From the NCBI GenBank assembly GCA_042091495.1, contig JBELHJ010000043.1:1-19109 (forward strand): 19,109 nt of DNA, given 5' to 3'. Both the position numbers and the translations under genes were made by a program. A model generated the notes under the pieces. It was given only the letters and a program-made list of their open reading frames with translations, was not told the DNA's origin and did no database searches. Of this stretch, positions 11,732 through 19,109 are shown piece by piece. Origin of the DNA: JBELHJ01 sp042091495. Lineage in GTDB: Bacteria > Bacteroidota > Bacteroidia > Flavobacteriales > Flavobacteriaceae. Numbering within the stretch: position 1 is the stretch's first letter; every line of letters starts with the position of its first letter.

Positions 11732-13725
11732 TTATTTTCCGTCCATTTTATCCTTAAGTGCTTGAAGAGCATCATTAGCATCACCTAAAGTTGGTTTTGC
11801 TTCTGCAGCAACTGCAGCGGCTTTTTTAACAGCAGCTTTAACGTTGGCAGCTTCTTCAGCTTTGAATACAGCTGTATGAGAAGCAACTACTCTTTTAAAC
11901 TCTTTGTTAAATTCAATAACCTTAAATTCAGCAGTTTCTCCTTTCTTAAGCTTACTTCCGTCTTCTTTTTCCATGTGACGTGAAGGAACGAAAGCTACGA
12001 TATCATCGTTAAAATTAATTGTAGCTCCTTTGTCAACAACTTCAGCAATTGCAGCTGTGTGAGAAGTCCCTAAAGCAAACTCAGACACATATTTATCCCA
12101 AGGATTAGCTTCTGTTTGTTTGTGTCCTAGACTTAGTTTTCTTCCTTCAACATCAAGTTCAAGAACTACTACATCTAAAGTATCTCCAACATTACAGAAC
12201 TCACTTGGATGTTTGATTTTCTTAGTCCATGATAAATCAGAAATATAAATTAATCCATCAATACCTTCCTGTAATTCAACAAAAACACCAAAATTAGTAA
12301 AGTTTCTTACGATACCTGAGTGCTTTGATCCAACTGGGTATTTAGCTGTAATATCAGTCCAAGGGTCTGGAGTTAATTGTTTGATTCCAAGAGACATTTT
12401 ACGCTCTTCTCTATCTAAAGTTAATATTACTGCTTCAACTTCATCTCCAACAGAAACAAAATCTTGTGCAGATCTTAAATGAGTTGACCAAGACATTTCA
12501 CTTACGTGAACTAATCCTTCTACACCTTCTGCAACTTCAATAAATGCACCATAATCAGCAATTACAACAACTTTACCTTTAACTTTATCCCCTACATTAA
12601 CGTCGTCTGCTAAAGCTTCCCATGGATGTTTACTTAATTGCTTAAGACCTAATTGTATTCTTGACTTATTCTCATCAAAGTCTAAAATAACAACGTTAAG
12701 TTTTTGATCAAGTTCAACAATTTCATTAGGATGGTTAATTCTTGACCATGAAAGATCTGTAATGTGAATTAAACCGTCAACACCACCAAGATCAATAAAT
12801 ACTCCGTAAGAAGTAACGTTTTTAACAACACCTTCTAAAACTTGACCTTTTTCTAACTGACCAATAATTTCTTTCTTTTGTTCCTCAATATCAGCCTCAA
12901 TAAGTGCTTTATGAGATACCACAATATTTTTGAACTCATGGTTAATTTTAACCACTTTGAATTCCATTGTCTTATTTACGTATTGATCGTAATCTCTAAT
13001 TGGCTTAACATCAATTTGAGAACCAGGCAGGAATGCTTCAATTCCAAAAACATCTACAATCATACCTCCTTTAGTTCTACATTTAACGAAACCATTAACG
13101 ATTTCACCTGTCTCGTGAGCTTTGTTAACACGATCCCATGCTTTGATAACACGCGCTTTTCTATGAGATAAAACTAACTGACCTGTAGCATCTTCTCTAA
13201 CATCAATAAGAACTTCAACTTTATCTCCAACTGATAAGTTAGGATTGTATCGGAACTCATTTAATGAGATTACACCTTCAGATTTTGCATTGATGTCTAT
13301 GATTGCATCACGATCTGAAATATGAACTACAACACCTTCAACAACTTCATCATCTAGAGTGTCTACAAAATTTTCAGACACTAATTTTTCAAATTCTTCT
13401 AGCTTTGAATCTGCAATTGGGTCAATACCTTCTTCGTAGTTGTGCCAGTTAAAATCTTTAAGAAATTGTTCGGGAGTTACTTGCTGCTCNNNNNNNNNNN
13501 NNNNNNNNNNNNNNNNNNNNNNNNNNNNNNNNNNNNNNNNNNNNNNNNNNNNNNNNNNNNNNNNNNNNNNNNNNNNNNNNNNNNNNNNNCGTAGTTGTGC
13601 CAGTTAAAATCTTTAAGAAATTGTTCGGGAGTTACTTGCTGCTCTGTAGTAGTTTCTACAATAGTTTCTTCAGCTTTTGCGTCAGTTGCTTCAACCTCTG
13701 CTTGTTTTGTTTCTTTTTCAGCCAT
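11732..13725 (-). CDS. rpsA: 30S ribosomal protein S1 (interrupted only by an assembly artefact)
   Basis: S1 binds mRNA on the small subunit and helps initiation. A run of N (13490-13589) splits the reading, but the 55 bases on both sides of it are identical. Collapsing them restores one frame: MAEKETKQAEVEATDAKAEE... continuing over WHNYEEGIDPIADSKLEEFE into SENFVDTL. The restored protein has 612 residues, normal for Bacteroidota. Six S1 repeats are visible, each with an EGVV/GVF...GLIH..DLSW-like pattern, beginning near VVEGVVVHISDRDAII, NGFVKCRTKGGMIVDV, EGVVKNVTSYGVFIDL, GKVVVIADYGAFIEV, GIVRNFTNFGVFVEL and TAAIAEVVDKGATINF. The N terminus is Glu/Thr-rich and the C terminus Lys/Ala-rich, both low complexity. 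ATG 13381 is a methionine-like artefact start, not the real one. It has its own promoter and leader and ends at a strong terminator. Confidence 0.95.
13435..13489. repeat. 55-base exact duplication, left copy
   Basis: Identical to 13590-13644 on the other side of the 100-N run. Both copies code for the same S1 segment (QQVTPEQFLKDFNWHNY). It is best read as an uncollapsed contig overlap; 55 is a k-mer length commonly used by de Bruijn graph assemblers. Confidence 0.93.
13490..13589. other. Assembly gap (100 N), probably artefactual
   Basis: Exactly 100 N between two copies of the same 55 bases. Removing the N run and one copy restores the rpsA frame (1839 bases, divisible by three), so no sequence appears to be missing. 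Confidence 0.95.
13590..13644. repeat. 55-base exact duplication, right copy
   Basis: Second copy of 13435-13489, adjoining the N run. The bases beyond it (13645-13725) encode the S1 N terminus. Confidence 0.93.
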
Positions 13726-13742
13726 TGCTGATAAAATTTGTA

Positions 13743-13781
13743 TTCTATTTCTTTGAAGACCTTTAAGTAACTGAAATAGAA
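13743..13781 (-). promoter_or_regulatory. Hairpin in the rpsA leader
   Basis: TTCTATTTC (13743-13751) and GAAATAGAA (13773-13781) are exact 9-base reverse complements enclosing 21 bases, ending 17 bases before the rpsA start. A second, less perfect stem (CCTTTTTAG against CTAATAAAAAGG) lies nearer the inferred transcription start, about 13807-13834. A leader of about 107 bases with two stems fits autogenous control by S1, which is known in enterobacteria; for this clade it is inference. Confidence 0.5.
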
Positions 13782-13838
13782 GTTGTTTTTATATTAATTT
13801 AAACCCTTTTTATTAGTCTTCTTACCTAAAAAGGAGCG

Positions 13839-13870
13839 CAAATTTAATGTTAAATTCTTTGATTAACAAA
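13839..13870 (-). promoter_or_regulatory. Promoter of rpsA
   Basis: TTTG -33 element (13867-13870, minus strand) and TAAATTTG -7 element (13839-13846) are separated by 20 bases, the best full match to the Bacteroidota promoter in this window. Transcription would begin near 13832. The interval 13726-13884 between rpsA and cmk thus holds the promoter and leader and no further gene. Confidence 0.75.
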
Positions 13871-13884
13871 CATTTGTAAAAAAA

Positions 13885-14574
13885 CTATTTAGTGATAATT
13901 CTTTCTACATACTTTAGTATTACATCTAATTGCTCTACTTTAGAAAGTGAGGAGTTATCAATTTCGATAGCATCAACAGCTTTTGTAAGAGGAGAATCTG
14001 CTCTGGTGGTGTCAATATGATCCCTGTTTATAATATTTTCTAAAACCTCCTCATACTTTACATTATCACCTTTCGAAATTAATTCTTCAAATCTACGATT
14101 AGCTCTTACTTCAGAGGATGCCGTCATAAATAATTTCAATTCAGCATCTTTAAATACAACAGTGCCAATATCCCTTCCATCCATCACTACACCTTTATTT
14201 CTTCCCATAGCCTGCTGTTGTTTTACCATAAGTTTTCTAACTTCAGATACTGCAGCAACATGACTAACAAAATTTGAAACTTCCAAGGATCTGATTTCAG
14301 ATTCAATGTTTTTGTCATTTAAATAAACTTCTGAATATCCGATATCATTATTATATTTAAACGAGATGTGAATTTGATCAAGTGTGTTTATTAATTTATT
14401 TGAATTAAAAAAACCAGCCTCAAAACAGTTATTAATCATTGCAAAATAGGTAACTGCTCTATACATAGCACCCGAATCAACATAAGTGTATGATAAACGT
14501 TTAGCTAAGGCTTTTGCTACAGTACTTTTTCCTGTGGAAGAATACCCATCTATTGCTATAGTAATTCTTTTCAT
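13885..14574 (-). CDS. cmk: Cytidylate kinase
   Basis: Cmk phosphorylates CMP and dCMP with ATP. The 229-residue product carries the P-loop DGYSSTGKSTVAKALAKRL (9-27), the CMP-binding segment YVDSGAMYRAVTYF, the signature VVMDGRDIGTVVF (about 129-141) and NRDHIDTTRADSPL with the R/D residues that contact the nucleotide. Length is normal. It starts four bases after the porQ stop, so porQ-cmk is an operon; this pairing recurs across Bacteroidota. rpsA follows in the same direction but has its own promoter 159 bases on. The cmk-rpsA order is also seen in many other bacteria. Confidence 0.96.
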   Translation of the reverse strand: MKRITIAIDGYSSTGKSTVAKALAKRLSYTYVDSGAMYRAVTYFAMINNCFEAGFFNSNKLINTLDQIHISFKYNNDIGYSEVYLNDKNIESEIRSLEVSNFVSHVAAVSEVRKLMVKQQQAMGRNKGVVMDGRDIGTVVFKDAELKLFMTASSEVRANRRFEELISKGDNVKYEEVLENIINRDHIDTTRADSPLTKAVDAIEIDNSSLSKVEQLDVILKYVERIITK

Positions 14575-14578
14575 TTAA

Positions 14579-15595
14579 TTATAATTCTATTTGTAATCCG
14601 AAAAAACTCGAGTTAGAAGCACTTGTATATTTAGCATGCGTATAGCTAAACCTTAATTTATTTAATTTAAGTCCAATACCAAAAGAAAGTCCAGAAAAAT
14701 TACGTTGATCCACAATTCTTAATTCTTCAGATCTTCTAAAATTATAACCTATCCGAATATTAAAACCCTTGTTTGGAAATAATTCAGCTCCAATAATTGT
14801 ATGTCTTAAAACTTCATTTAAAACACCTACTTTTTCTTCTGATGAATTTCCATCTAAATCTGAAGTACTTCTTGCTGGATTAGAGAAACCTAATGGCCAT
14901 TGTTGAAGGTTTTCAAAAGTTAAATGCCATCTCAAAGGAATGTTTTCTAAAGTTTGAGAGAGCCCCAGTGTTACTTCCAAAGGTAATTTTTCATTAATAT
15001 CATTATAGGTAGTAATTTGAGTCCCCATATTTCTTACAGACAATGCTGCTATAAAGTCAATTTTAGGAATTATATAAACCATTCCAAAATCTAAGGCAGC
15101 TCCCAAAGAATTGTATTGTTCAAGCTTAGAGCTAATCATTTTTAAATTGGCTCCTAAATATAAATCCGAACGAGGAATTCGATAAGCATAACCCAATGAA
15201 ATTGCTGTTTCTGCACCTCTAAATTCTCCAGTGGCATTACCATCGATATCATAACCATCAAAAACACCATAATTTACATATGTTACTCCTGCGTGAAATG
15301 TATTTACATGGCGATCCCAAGTATAAGCGTAAGCTGCTGTCCCATACCCAATTCCACCCAAGTGACTCGCATAATTAATTGCTAATTGTTTATCCATGTC
15401 GCCATTGATAGTAGCTGGATTGTATAAACCACTACTGACATCGTGATCCATTATGGTTATAACCTTTCCACCTAATGCAGCTTGTCTGGGTGAACTTATT
15501 AAATTTAAAAACTGATAGGTTGATTCACCCCCTATTTGTGAAAAGACACAAAAAGAAGCTAATAAAAAAAATAGTGCTAAATTTTTTTTGAACAT
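14579..15595 (-). CDS. porQ: Type IX secretion system outer-membrane protein PorQ
   Basis: PorQ belongs to the attachment complex (with PorU, PorV, PorZ in Porphyromonas gingivalis) that anchors T9SS cargo on the cell surface. I start at ATG 15595 (338 residues); a TTG at 15604 adds only three residues. A signal peptide is clear: MFKKN, hydrophobic LALFFLLASFCVFS, cleavage around SQ-IGG. The mature part begins with the family landmark STYQFLNLISSPRQAALGG and SSGLYNPA, then shows repeated amphipathic strands and many aromatic residues as expected for a PorV/PorQ-type beta-barrel, ending in a strand with FFGLQIEL. It lies just after the lon terminator and four bases before cmk. It indicates that the organism has a T9SS. 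Confidence 0.9.
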   Translation of the reverse strand: MFKKNLALFFLLASFCVFSQIGGESTYQFLNLISSPRQAALGGKVITIMDHDVSSGLYNPATINGDMDKQLAINYASHLGGIGYGTAAYAYTWDRHVNTFHAGVTYVNYGVFDGYDIDGNATGEFRGAETAISLGYAYRIPRSDLYLGANLKMISSKLEQYNSLGAALDFGMVYIIPKIDFIAALSVRNMGTQITTYNDINEKLPLEVTLGLSQTLENIPLRWHLTFENLQQWPLGFSNPARSTSDLDGNSSEEKVGVLNEVLRHTIIGAELFPNKGFNIRIGYNFRRSEELRIVDQRNFSGLSFGIGLKLNKLRFSYTHAKYTSASNSSFFGLQIEL

Positions 15596-15601
15596 CAGGG
15601 C

Positions 15602-15609
15602 CAAAAGTA
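15602..15609 (-). promoter_or_regulatory. Possible -7 promoter element of porQ-cmk (TACTTTTG)
   Basis: An exact TAnnTTTG match after the lon terminator, the place where a porQ promoter is needed. It ends only six bases before ATG 15595, implying a leaderless or nearly leaderless mRNA. A TTTG lies 25 bases upstream, longer than usual. Confidence 0.4.
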
Positions 15610-15652
15610 CTTATATCTGTAGTAAAACGAAATACAAAAAAAATTATTTCAT

Positions 15653-15674
15653 AAAAAACCCCGAATTAACGGGG
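15653..15674 (-). terminator. Intrinsic terminator of lon
   Basis: CCCCG (15659-15663) and CGGGG (15670-15674) form a GC-only stem with a six-base loop, followed on the minus strand by six T (15653-15658). It starts eight bases after the lon stop codon and separates lon from porQ-cmk. Confidence 0.9.
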
Positions 15675-15682
15675 ATAATTAT

Positions 15683-18133
15683 TTAAAGCACTTTAGAATC
15701 TTTTACTTTTTGAGATGTCAAAGCAATATTTATTACTTCACTCATATCAGAAACGTAATGAAATTTTAGCCCCTTTAAATAATTCTGATTAATCTCTAAA
15801 ATGTCTTTTTCATTTTCTTTACAAAGAAGAATCTCTTTAATTTTAGCTCGCTTTGCAGCTAATATTTTTTCTTTAATTCCACCAACGGGTAAAACTTTAC
15901 CTCTTAGTGTAATTTCCCCAGTCATAGCAATACTCTTTTTTACTTTTCTTTGCGTAAACAGAGAAACTAATGACGTAAGCATAGTTACTCCAGCACTAGG
16001 TCCATCTTTAGGAGTAGCACCTTCAGGAACATGTATATGAACATTATACTTATCAAATACAGAAGCATTTATACCAAACGTTTCTGCATTTGCTTTAATA
16101 AATTCCATAGCAATTGTAGCAGATTCTTTCATGACCTTACCTAGATTCCCAGTAATATTTAATGCCCCTTTTCCTTTTGATAAAATAGATTCAATAAACA
16201 AAATATCACCTCCTACTCTGGTCCATGCTAAACCAGTAACTACTCCCGCAACATTATTATTTTCATATTTATCACGCTCAAGTCTAGCAACACCAAGCAC
16301 ATCTTCAATTATTGTATTAGAAACTTTAGTTTCATAAGTTTCTTCCATAGCTATATGCTTTGCTGCATAACGAGCCATCTTTGCCAATTGTTTGTTTAAA
16401 CCTCTTACTCCAGATTCACGAGTATAACCTTCAACAATTTTTTCAAATTGCGCTTTACCAATTTTTAAATCTGATTTTTTTAACCCGTGTTCTTCCAATT
16501 GCTTTGGTAATAAATGCTGTTTACCAATCTCTACTTTTTCTTCAATGGTGTAACCCGTCACATTTATCAATTCCATGCGATCTAGTAAAGCAGGCTGAAT
16601 AGTAGATAAACTATTAGAAGTAGCTATAAACATCACTTTGGAAAGATCAAATCCTAACTCCAAGAAATTATCATAAAACTCGCTATTTTGCTCTGGATCT
16701 AAAACCTCTAGCATAGCTGATGATGGATCACCTTGATGACTATTTGAAAGCTTGTCAATTTCATCTAATACAAAAACAGGATTTGAAGTCTTAGCCTTCT
16801 TTAAACTCTGAATAATTCGTCCTGGCATGGCGCCAATATATGTCTTTCTATGACCTCTAATCTCAGCTTCATCACGTAAACCACCTAGTGAGATTCTGAC
16901 ATACTCTCTACCTAAAGCTTCAGCAATGGATTTCCCTAAAGAAGTTTTACCAACGCCTGGAGGTCCATACAAACACAAAATTGGTGATTTCATGTCATTG
17001 CGAAGTTTAAGAACAGCTAGGTATTCTAGAATACGTTTCTTAACATCCTCAAGTCCATAATGATCACGATCTAAAACAGTTTTAGCATGCTTTAAATCAA
17101 AATTATCTTGACTAAATTCATTCCATGGCAACTCTAAAAATAGATCTAGATAATTTCTTTGAATTGAGTATTCAGCAACTTGAGGATTCATTCTTTGTAA
17201 CTTACCTAACTCTTTATTGAAATGTTCTCCAACTTTAGTATCCCATTTTTTTGATTTAGACTTTAAACGCATCTCTTCAATCTCTTCATCATATGATACA
17301 CCTCCCAATTCTTCTTGAATTGTTTTCATTTGTTGGTGAAGGAAATACTCTCTCTGTTGTTGATTCATGTCGTTATGAACCTTTGATTGAATATCATTTT
17401 TTAGTTCCAACTTTTGAAGTTCAATATTCATAAACTTTAAAGTAGAAAGGGCACGTTCTTTTAAGTCTGAAATCTCTAAAAGTTTTTGTTTTTCTTCAAG
17501 AGGTAAATTCATATTAGAAGAAACAAAATTTATTAAAAAAGAATTACTCTCTATATTTTTTATTGCAAATGAAGCTTCAGAAGGAATGTTTGGACTGTCT
17601 TTTATGATTTGTAAGGCCAATTCCTTGATAGAATCTATAATAGCTTTAAATTCATCATCCTCAAGACTTGGTTTCACTTCTGTTTTATCACTAATTATAG
17701 CTTTAAAATATGGAGAGGTTTCAGTAATCTCATTAATCTCAAATCGTTTTTTACCTTGAATAATAATAGTAGTATTACCGTCAGGCATTTTTAAAACCTT
17801 TAAGATTCTGGCTACAGTTCCTGTTTTATTAATATCATTTTCAGAGGGATCCTCTACACCCTCATCCTTTTGTGAAACTACACCAATAACTTTAGATCCC
17901 TTATTAGCATCTTTTATTAACTGGATGGATTTATCTCTTCCTGCGGTAATTGGAATAACAACGCCAGGAAAAAGCACTGTGTTACGTAATGGTAAAATGG
18001 GTAATGACTCAGGTAATTCCTCATTGTTAATTTCAGCTTCATCTTCTGGAGTCATTAAAGGAATCAATTCTGAGTTTTCATCAAAATCTTGTAGTGATAA
18101 TTTATCTAAACTTAAAAACTTTGTTTTTGTCAT
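15683..18133 (-). CDS. lon: ATP-dependent endopeptidase Lon
   Basis: Lon degrades misfolded and some regulatory proteins in the cytosol. The 816-residue product is full length. The N-terminal LON domain starts with LPILPLRNTVLFPGVVIPI (about 44-62), followed by a coiled-coil stretch (MNQQQREYFLHQQMKTIQEEL). The AAA+ module has Walker A GPPGVGKTS (K396), Walker B FVLDEIDKL, and SLGGLRDEAEIRGHRKTYIGAMPGRI given here in parts: SLGGLRDEAEIRGHR and TYIGAMPGRIIQ. The protease domain has the catalytic serine S713 in DGPSAGVT and the lysine in GGIKEKILAAK (near 754). The acidic N-terminal 40 residues are typical of the flavobacterial form. It is monocistronic: own promoter upstream, own terminator downstream, divergent from the ECF sigma gene. 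Plus-strand ORFs within it are shadows. Confidence 0.97.
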   Translation of the reverse strand: MTKTKFLSLDKLSLQDFDENSELIPLMTPEDEAEINNEELPESLPILPLRNTVLFPGVVIPITAGRDKSIQLIKDANKGSKVIGVVSQKDEGVEDPSENDINKTGTVARILKVLKMPDGNTTIIIQGKKRFEINEITETSPYFKAIISDKTEVKPSLEDDEFKAIIDSIKELALQIIKDSPNIPSEASFAIKNIESNSFLINFVSSNMNLPLEEKQKLLEISDLKERALSTLKFMNIELQKLELKNDIQSKVHNDMNQQQREYFLHQQMKTIQEELGGVSYDEEIEEMRLKSKSKKWDTKVGEHFNKELGKLQRMNPQVAEYSIQRNYLDLFLELPWNEFSQDNFDLKHAKTVLDRDHYGLEDVKKRILEYLAVLKLRNDMKSPILCLYGPPGVGKTSLGKSIAEALGREYVRISLGGLRDEAEIRGHRKTYIGAMPGRIIQSLKKAKTSNPVFVLDEIDKLSNSHQGDPSSAMLEVLDPEQNSEFYDNFLELGFDLSKVMFIATSNSLSTIQPALLDRMELINVTGYTIEEKVEIGKQHLLPKQLEEHGLKKSDLKIGKAQFEKIVEGYTRESGVRGLNKQLAKMARYAAKHIAMEETYETKVSNTIIEDVLGVARLERDKYENNNVAGVVTGLAWTRVGGDILFIESILSKGKGALNITGNLGKVMKESATIAMEFIKANAETFGINASVFDKYNVHIHVPEGATPKDGPSAGVTMLTSLVSLFTQRKVKKSIAMTGEITLRGKVLPVGGIKEKILAAKRAKIKEILLCKENEKDILEINQNYLKGLKFHYVSDMSEVINIALTSQKVKDSKVL

Positions 18134-18141
18134 ATTTATAG

Positions 18142-18157
18142 TTAACGCTGTCGTTAA
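18142..18157 (-). promoter_or_regulatory. Small hairpin in the lon leader
   Basis: TTAACG (18142-18147) and CGTTAA (18152-18157) pair exactly around a four-base loop, nine bases before the lon ATG. In the mRNA it could affect ribosome access or serve as a protein site. The stem is short, so it may be chance. Confidence 0.35.
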
Positions 18158-18195
18158 TGTCGTATTTAATTACATTTTTGTTTCCAAAAACCGTG

Positions 18196-18203
18196 CAAAG
18201 ATA
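18196..18203 (-). promoter_or_regulatory. Probable -7 promoter element of lon (TATCTTTG)
   Basis: TATCTTTG matches TAnnTTTG and is followed by C, placing transcription start near 18189 and giving a leader of about 56 bases. No TTG at the -33 position; the spacer holds a palindrome (18206-18220) instead, so an activator or alternative sigma factor may help. Confidence 0.6.
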
Positions 18204-18205
18204 GT

Positions 18206-18220
18206 CATATTTAAAATATG
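18206..18220. promoter_or_regulatory. Palindrome in the lon promoter spacer
   Basis: CATATTT and AAATATG are exact reverse complements around one central base. The palindrome starts two bases upstream of the lon -7 element and fills the spacer, the position of a repressor operator. It also lies between lon and the divergent sigma factor gene (start 18339), so it could serve either. Confidence 0.42.
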
Positions 18221-18338
18221 AGACATTTTGTCATAAACCCAAGTGACTAAAATATGATAACTAAAAAAAAAATCATTTTATTTGGTCTTTTCTGTAACAT
18301 TTTAATTTATACCTCATCTATATAACAAATAAAAGTTT

Positions 18339-18905
18339 TTGAAAACACCCAAAACTGACCATAACCTACTAATTGAAAAGTGTAAACAAGGTGATGAGCG
18401 CGCTTTAATGGAAATCTACAACAGATACTATAAAGCTATGTACAACACCTCAATTCGAATTGTTAAAAATAATTTCGAAGCTGAAGATATTATGCAGGAA
18501 GCATTTATTACAGCTTTCAAAAAATTGGATAAACTTGAAAATACAGACAATTTCGGAGCCTGGTTAAAACGCATTGTAGTAAATAAAAGTATTGAAGTTT
18601 ATAATAAAAATGTCTCAAAAAATGAAACTGAGATAGACGATAAACTATATAAACTAGAAATTAATGACTCAAGTTATGATCAGTCATTAAAAACCAGATC
18701 TAAATATAAACATGTCTTGAATGCTATGAGTGAGTTAAAGGATAATTATAGCACACTGTTGAATCTCAATTTAATTGAGGGTTATGATTACGATGAAATA
18801 TGTGAAATTATGTCTATAAGTTATTCAAATTGTAGAACTATGATGAGTAGAGCCAAAGATAGTTTACGAAAAAAATTAAGTGAAATGGAAATCGTGTTAC
18901 AATAA
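18339..18905 (+). CDS. RNA polymerase sigma factor, ECF (sigma-70) family
   Basis: A 188-residue ECF sigma factor. Region 2 spans roughly residues 9-85, with DERALMEIYNRYYKAMYN, the -10-recognition part DIMQEAFITAFKKL and NFGAWLKRIVVNKSIE. Region 4 covers about 122-180: LNAMSELKDNYSTLLNLNLIEG, then the helix-turn-helix YDEICEIMSISYSNCRTMMSRAKDSLRKKL. No ATG is available: an in-frame TAA at 18330-18332 leaves TTG 18339 (giving MKTPKTDHN) as the only reasonable start, with internal methionines too far inside region 2. It is divergent from lon, separated by 205 bases, and followed after nine bases by a gene for a probable membrane partner, an arrangement typical of sigma/anti-sigma pairs. No TAnnTTTG box is evident upstream; the gene may be autoregulated. 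Targets are unknown. Confidence 0.93.
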   Translation: MKTPKTDHNLLIEKCKQGDERALMEIYNRYYKAMYNTSIRIVKNNFEAEDIMQEAFITAFKKLDKLENTDNFGAWLKRIVVNKSIEVYNKNVSKNETEIDDKLYKLEINDSSYDQSLKTRSKYKHVLNAMSELKDNYSTLLNLNLIEGYDYDEICEIMSISYSNCRTMMSRAKDSLRKKLSEMEIVLQ

Positions 18906-18914
18906 AACAATACT

Positions 18915-19109
18915 ATGGAAAATCAATTAGATAATTTATTTAATGACATAAAGTTTCATATTGATACTGAAGAACCAGTTGCAGATCACAAAGCTTTATT
19001 CTTGAAAAGATTACATAAAAATGAATTGGTTTTAAAGAAACCAAAAACAAAAGTGATTGTTTTACATCATTTTAGGTCTGTAATGAGTATTGCAGCTTCT
19101 TTATTGCTT
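18915..19109 (+). CDS. Probable anti-sigma factor or sigma-linked membrane protein (5' part)
   Basis: The first 65 codons, open to the window edge, begin at ATG 18915, nine bases after the sigma factor stop. The product starts MENQLDNLFNDIKFHIDTEE and contains EEPVADHKALFLKRL, resembling the short N-terminal motif (D-EEP-GH--RF--KL) of small Bacteroidota proteins encoded directly after ECF sigma genes. The last visible residues (RSVMSIAASLLL) look like the start of a transmembrane helix. I infer a cytoplasmic N terminus that could hold the sigma factor, followed by a membrane span. The domain is not a clear zinc-binding anti-sigma (no HxxxCxxC), so function is by position. Confidence 0.7.
   Translation, partial: MENQLDNLFNDIKFHIDTEEPVADHKALFLKRLHKNELVLKKPKTKVIVLHHFRSVMSIAASLLL

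Noticed and set aside
12878..13171. Plus-strand ORF of 97 codons inside rpsA
   Set aside because: Antisense to conserved S1 repeats; composition is that of a shadow frame.
13435..13644. A real tandem repeat or a split rpsA pseudogene
   Set aside because: The copies are exact, border a 100-N placeholder, and collapse to an intact S1 protein; an assembly overlap is the simpler account.
15801..18221. Four plus-strand ORFs within and across lon
   Set aside because: All are antisense to the well-conserved Lon protein and show no family features.
1..19109. CRISPR arrays, tRNA genes, insertion sequences, phage genes or a defence system
   Set aside because: No regularly spaced repeats, no cloverleaf-like sequence with TTCRA loop, no transposase or integrase motifs, and nearly every base belongs to an identified housekeeping gene.

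Overview
The window is chromosomal DNA from a low-GC member of the Bacteroidota, most likely a Flavobacteriaceae species. Four things point there: a PorQ gene of the type IX secretion system, a DUF3822 gene in front of rsmD, promoter elements of the TAnnTTTG type (Bacteroidota primary sigma factor) instead of the E. coli type, and near-absence of Shine-Dalgarno sequences. The content is mostly housekeeping. I see no phage, transposon, CRISPR array, tRNA gene or obvious island. Two runs of exactly 100 N (1270-1369 and 13490-13589) show that this is a scaffolded draft assembly.

Layout. (1) 94-1938, plus strand: an unrecognised two-helix membrane protein, a DUF3822 protein broken by the first N run, and rsmD (16S rRNA methyltransferase), with overlapping or touching ends. 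(2) 1941-2235, minus strand: the RNase P RNA gene rnpB, convergent with rsmD. (3) 2370-4692, plus strand: dnaX (DNA polymerase III gamma/tau), split by a frame change at a run of ten A, then a MiaE-like di-iron tRNA hydroxylase. (4) 4689-11635, minus strand, transcribed right to left: pyrR, pyrB, a small STAS-like protein, rnz, pdxH, a SixA-type phosphatase, ppk1 and ppx. All are tightly packed except for 81 bases between rnz and pdxH. (5) 11680-18133, minus strand: lon with its own terminator, then porQ-cmk, then rpsA with its own promoter, a structured leader and a strong terminator. (6) 18339-19109, plus strand: an ECF sigma factor starting with TTG, followed by the first 65 codons of a probable anti-sigma or membrane partner.

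How the genes fit together. ppk1 and ppx make and degrade polyphosphate, and the SixA-like phosphatase sits in the same transcription unit. pyrR and pyrB serve pyrimidine synthesis, and cmk handles CMP/dCMP. rnpB, rnz, rsmD and the MiaE-like gene all act on stable RNA (tRNA 5' and 3' processing, rRNA and tRNA modification). dnaX, rpsA and lon belong to replication, translation and protein quality control. The ECF sigma factor and its partner look like a separate regulatory module.

The points most worth a second look are the A10 run in dnaX, where only one of the three reading registers gives full-length tau; a 55-base exact duplication on both sides of the second N run, showing that rpsA is intact and the gap is an assembly artefact; inverted repeats placed at the promoters or leaders of pyrR, lon, pdxH and rpsA; and the uncharacterised STAS-like gene next to rnz. 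I found no convincing new multi-gene system.
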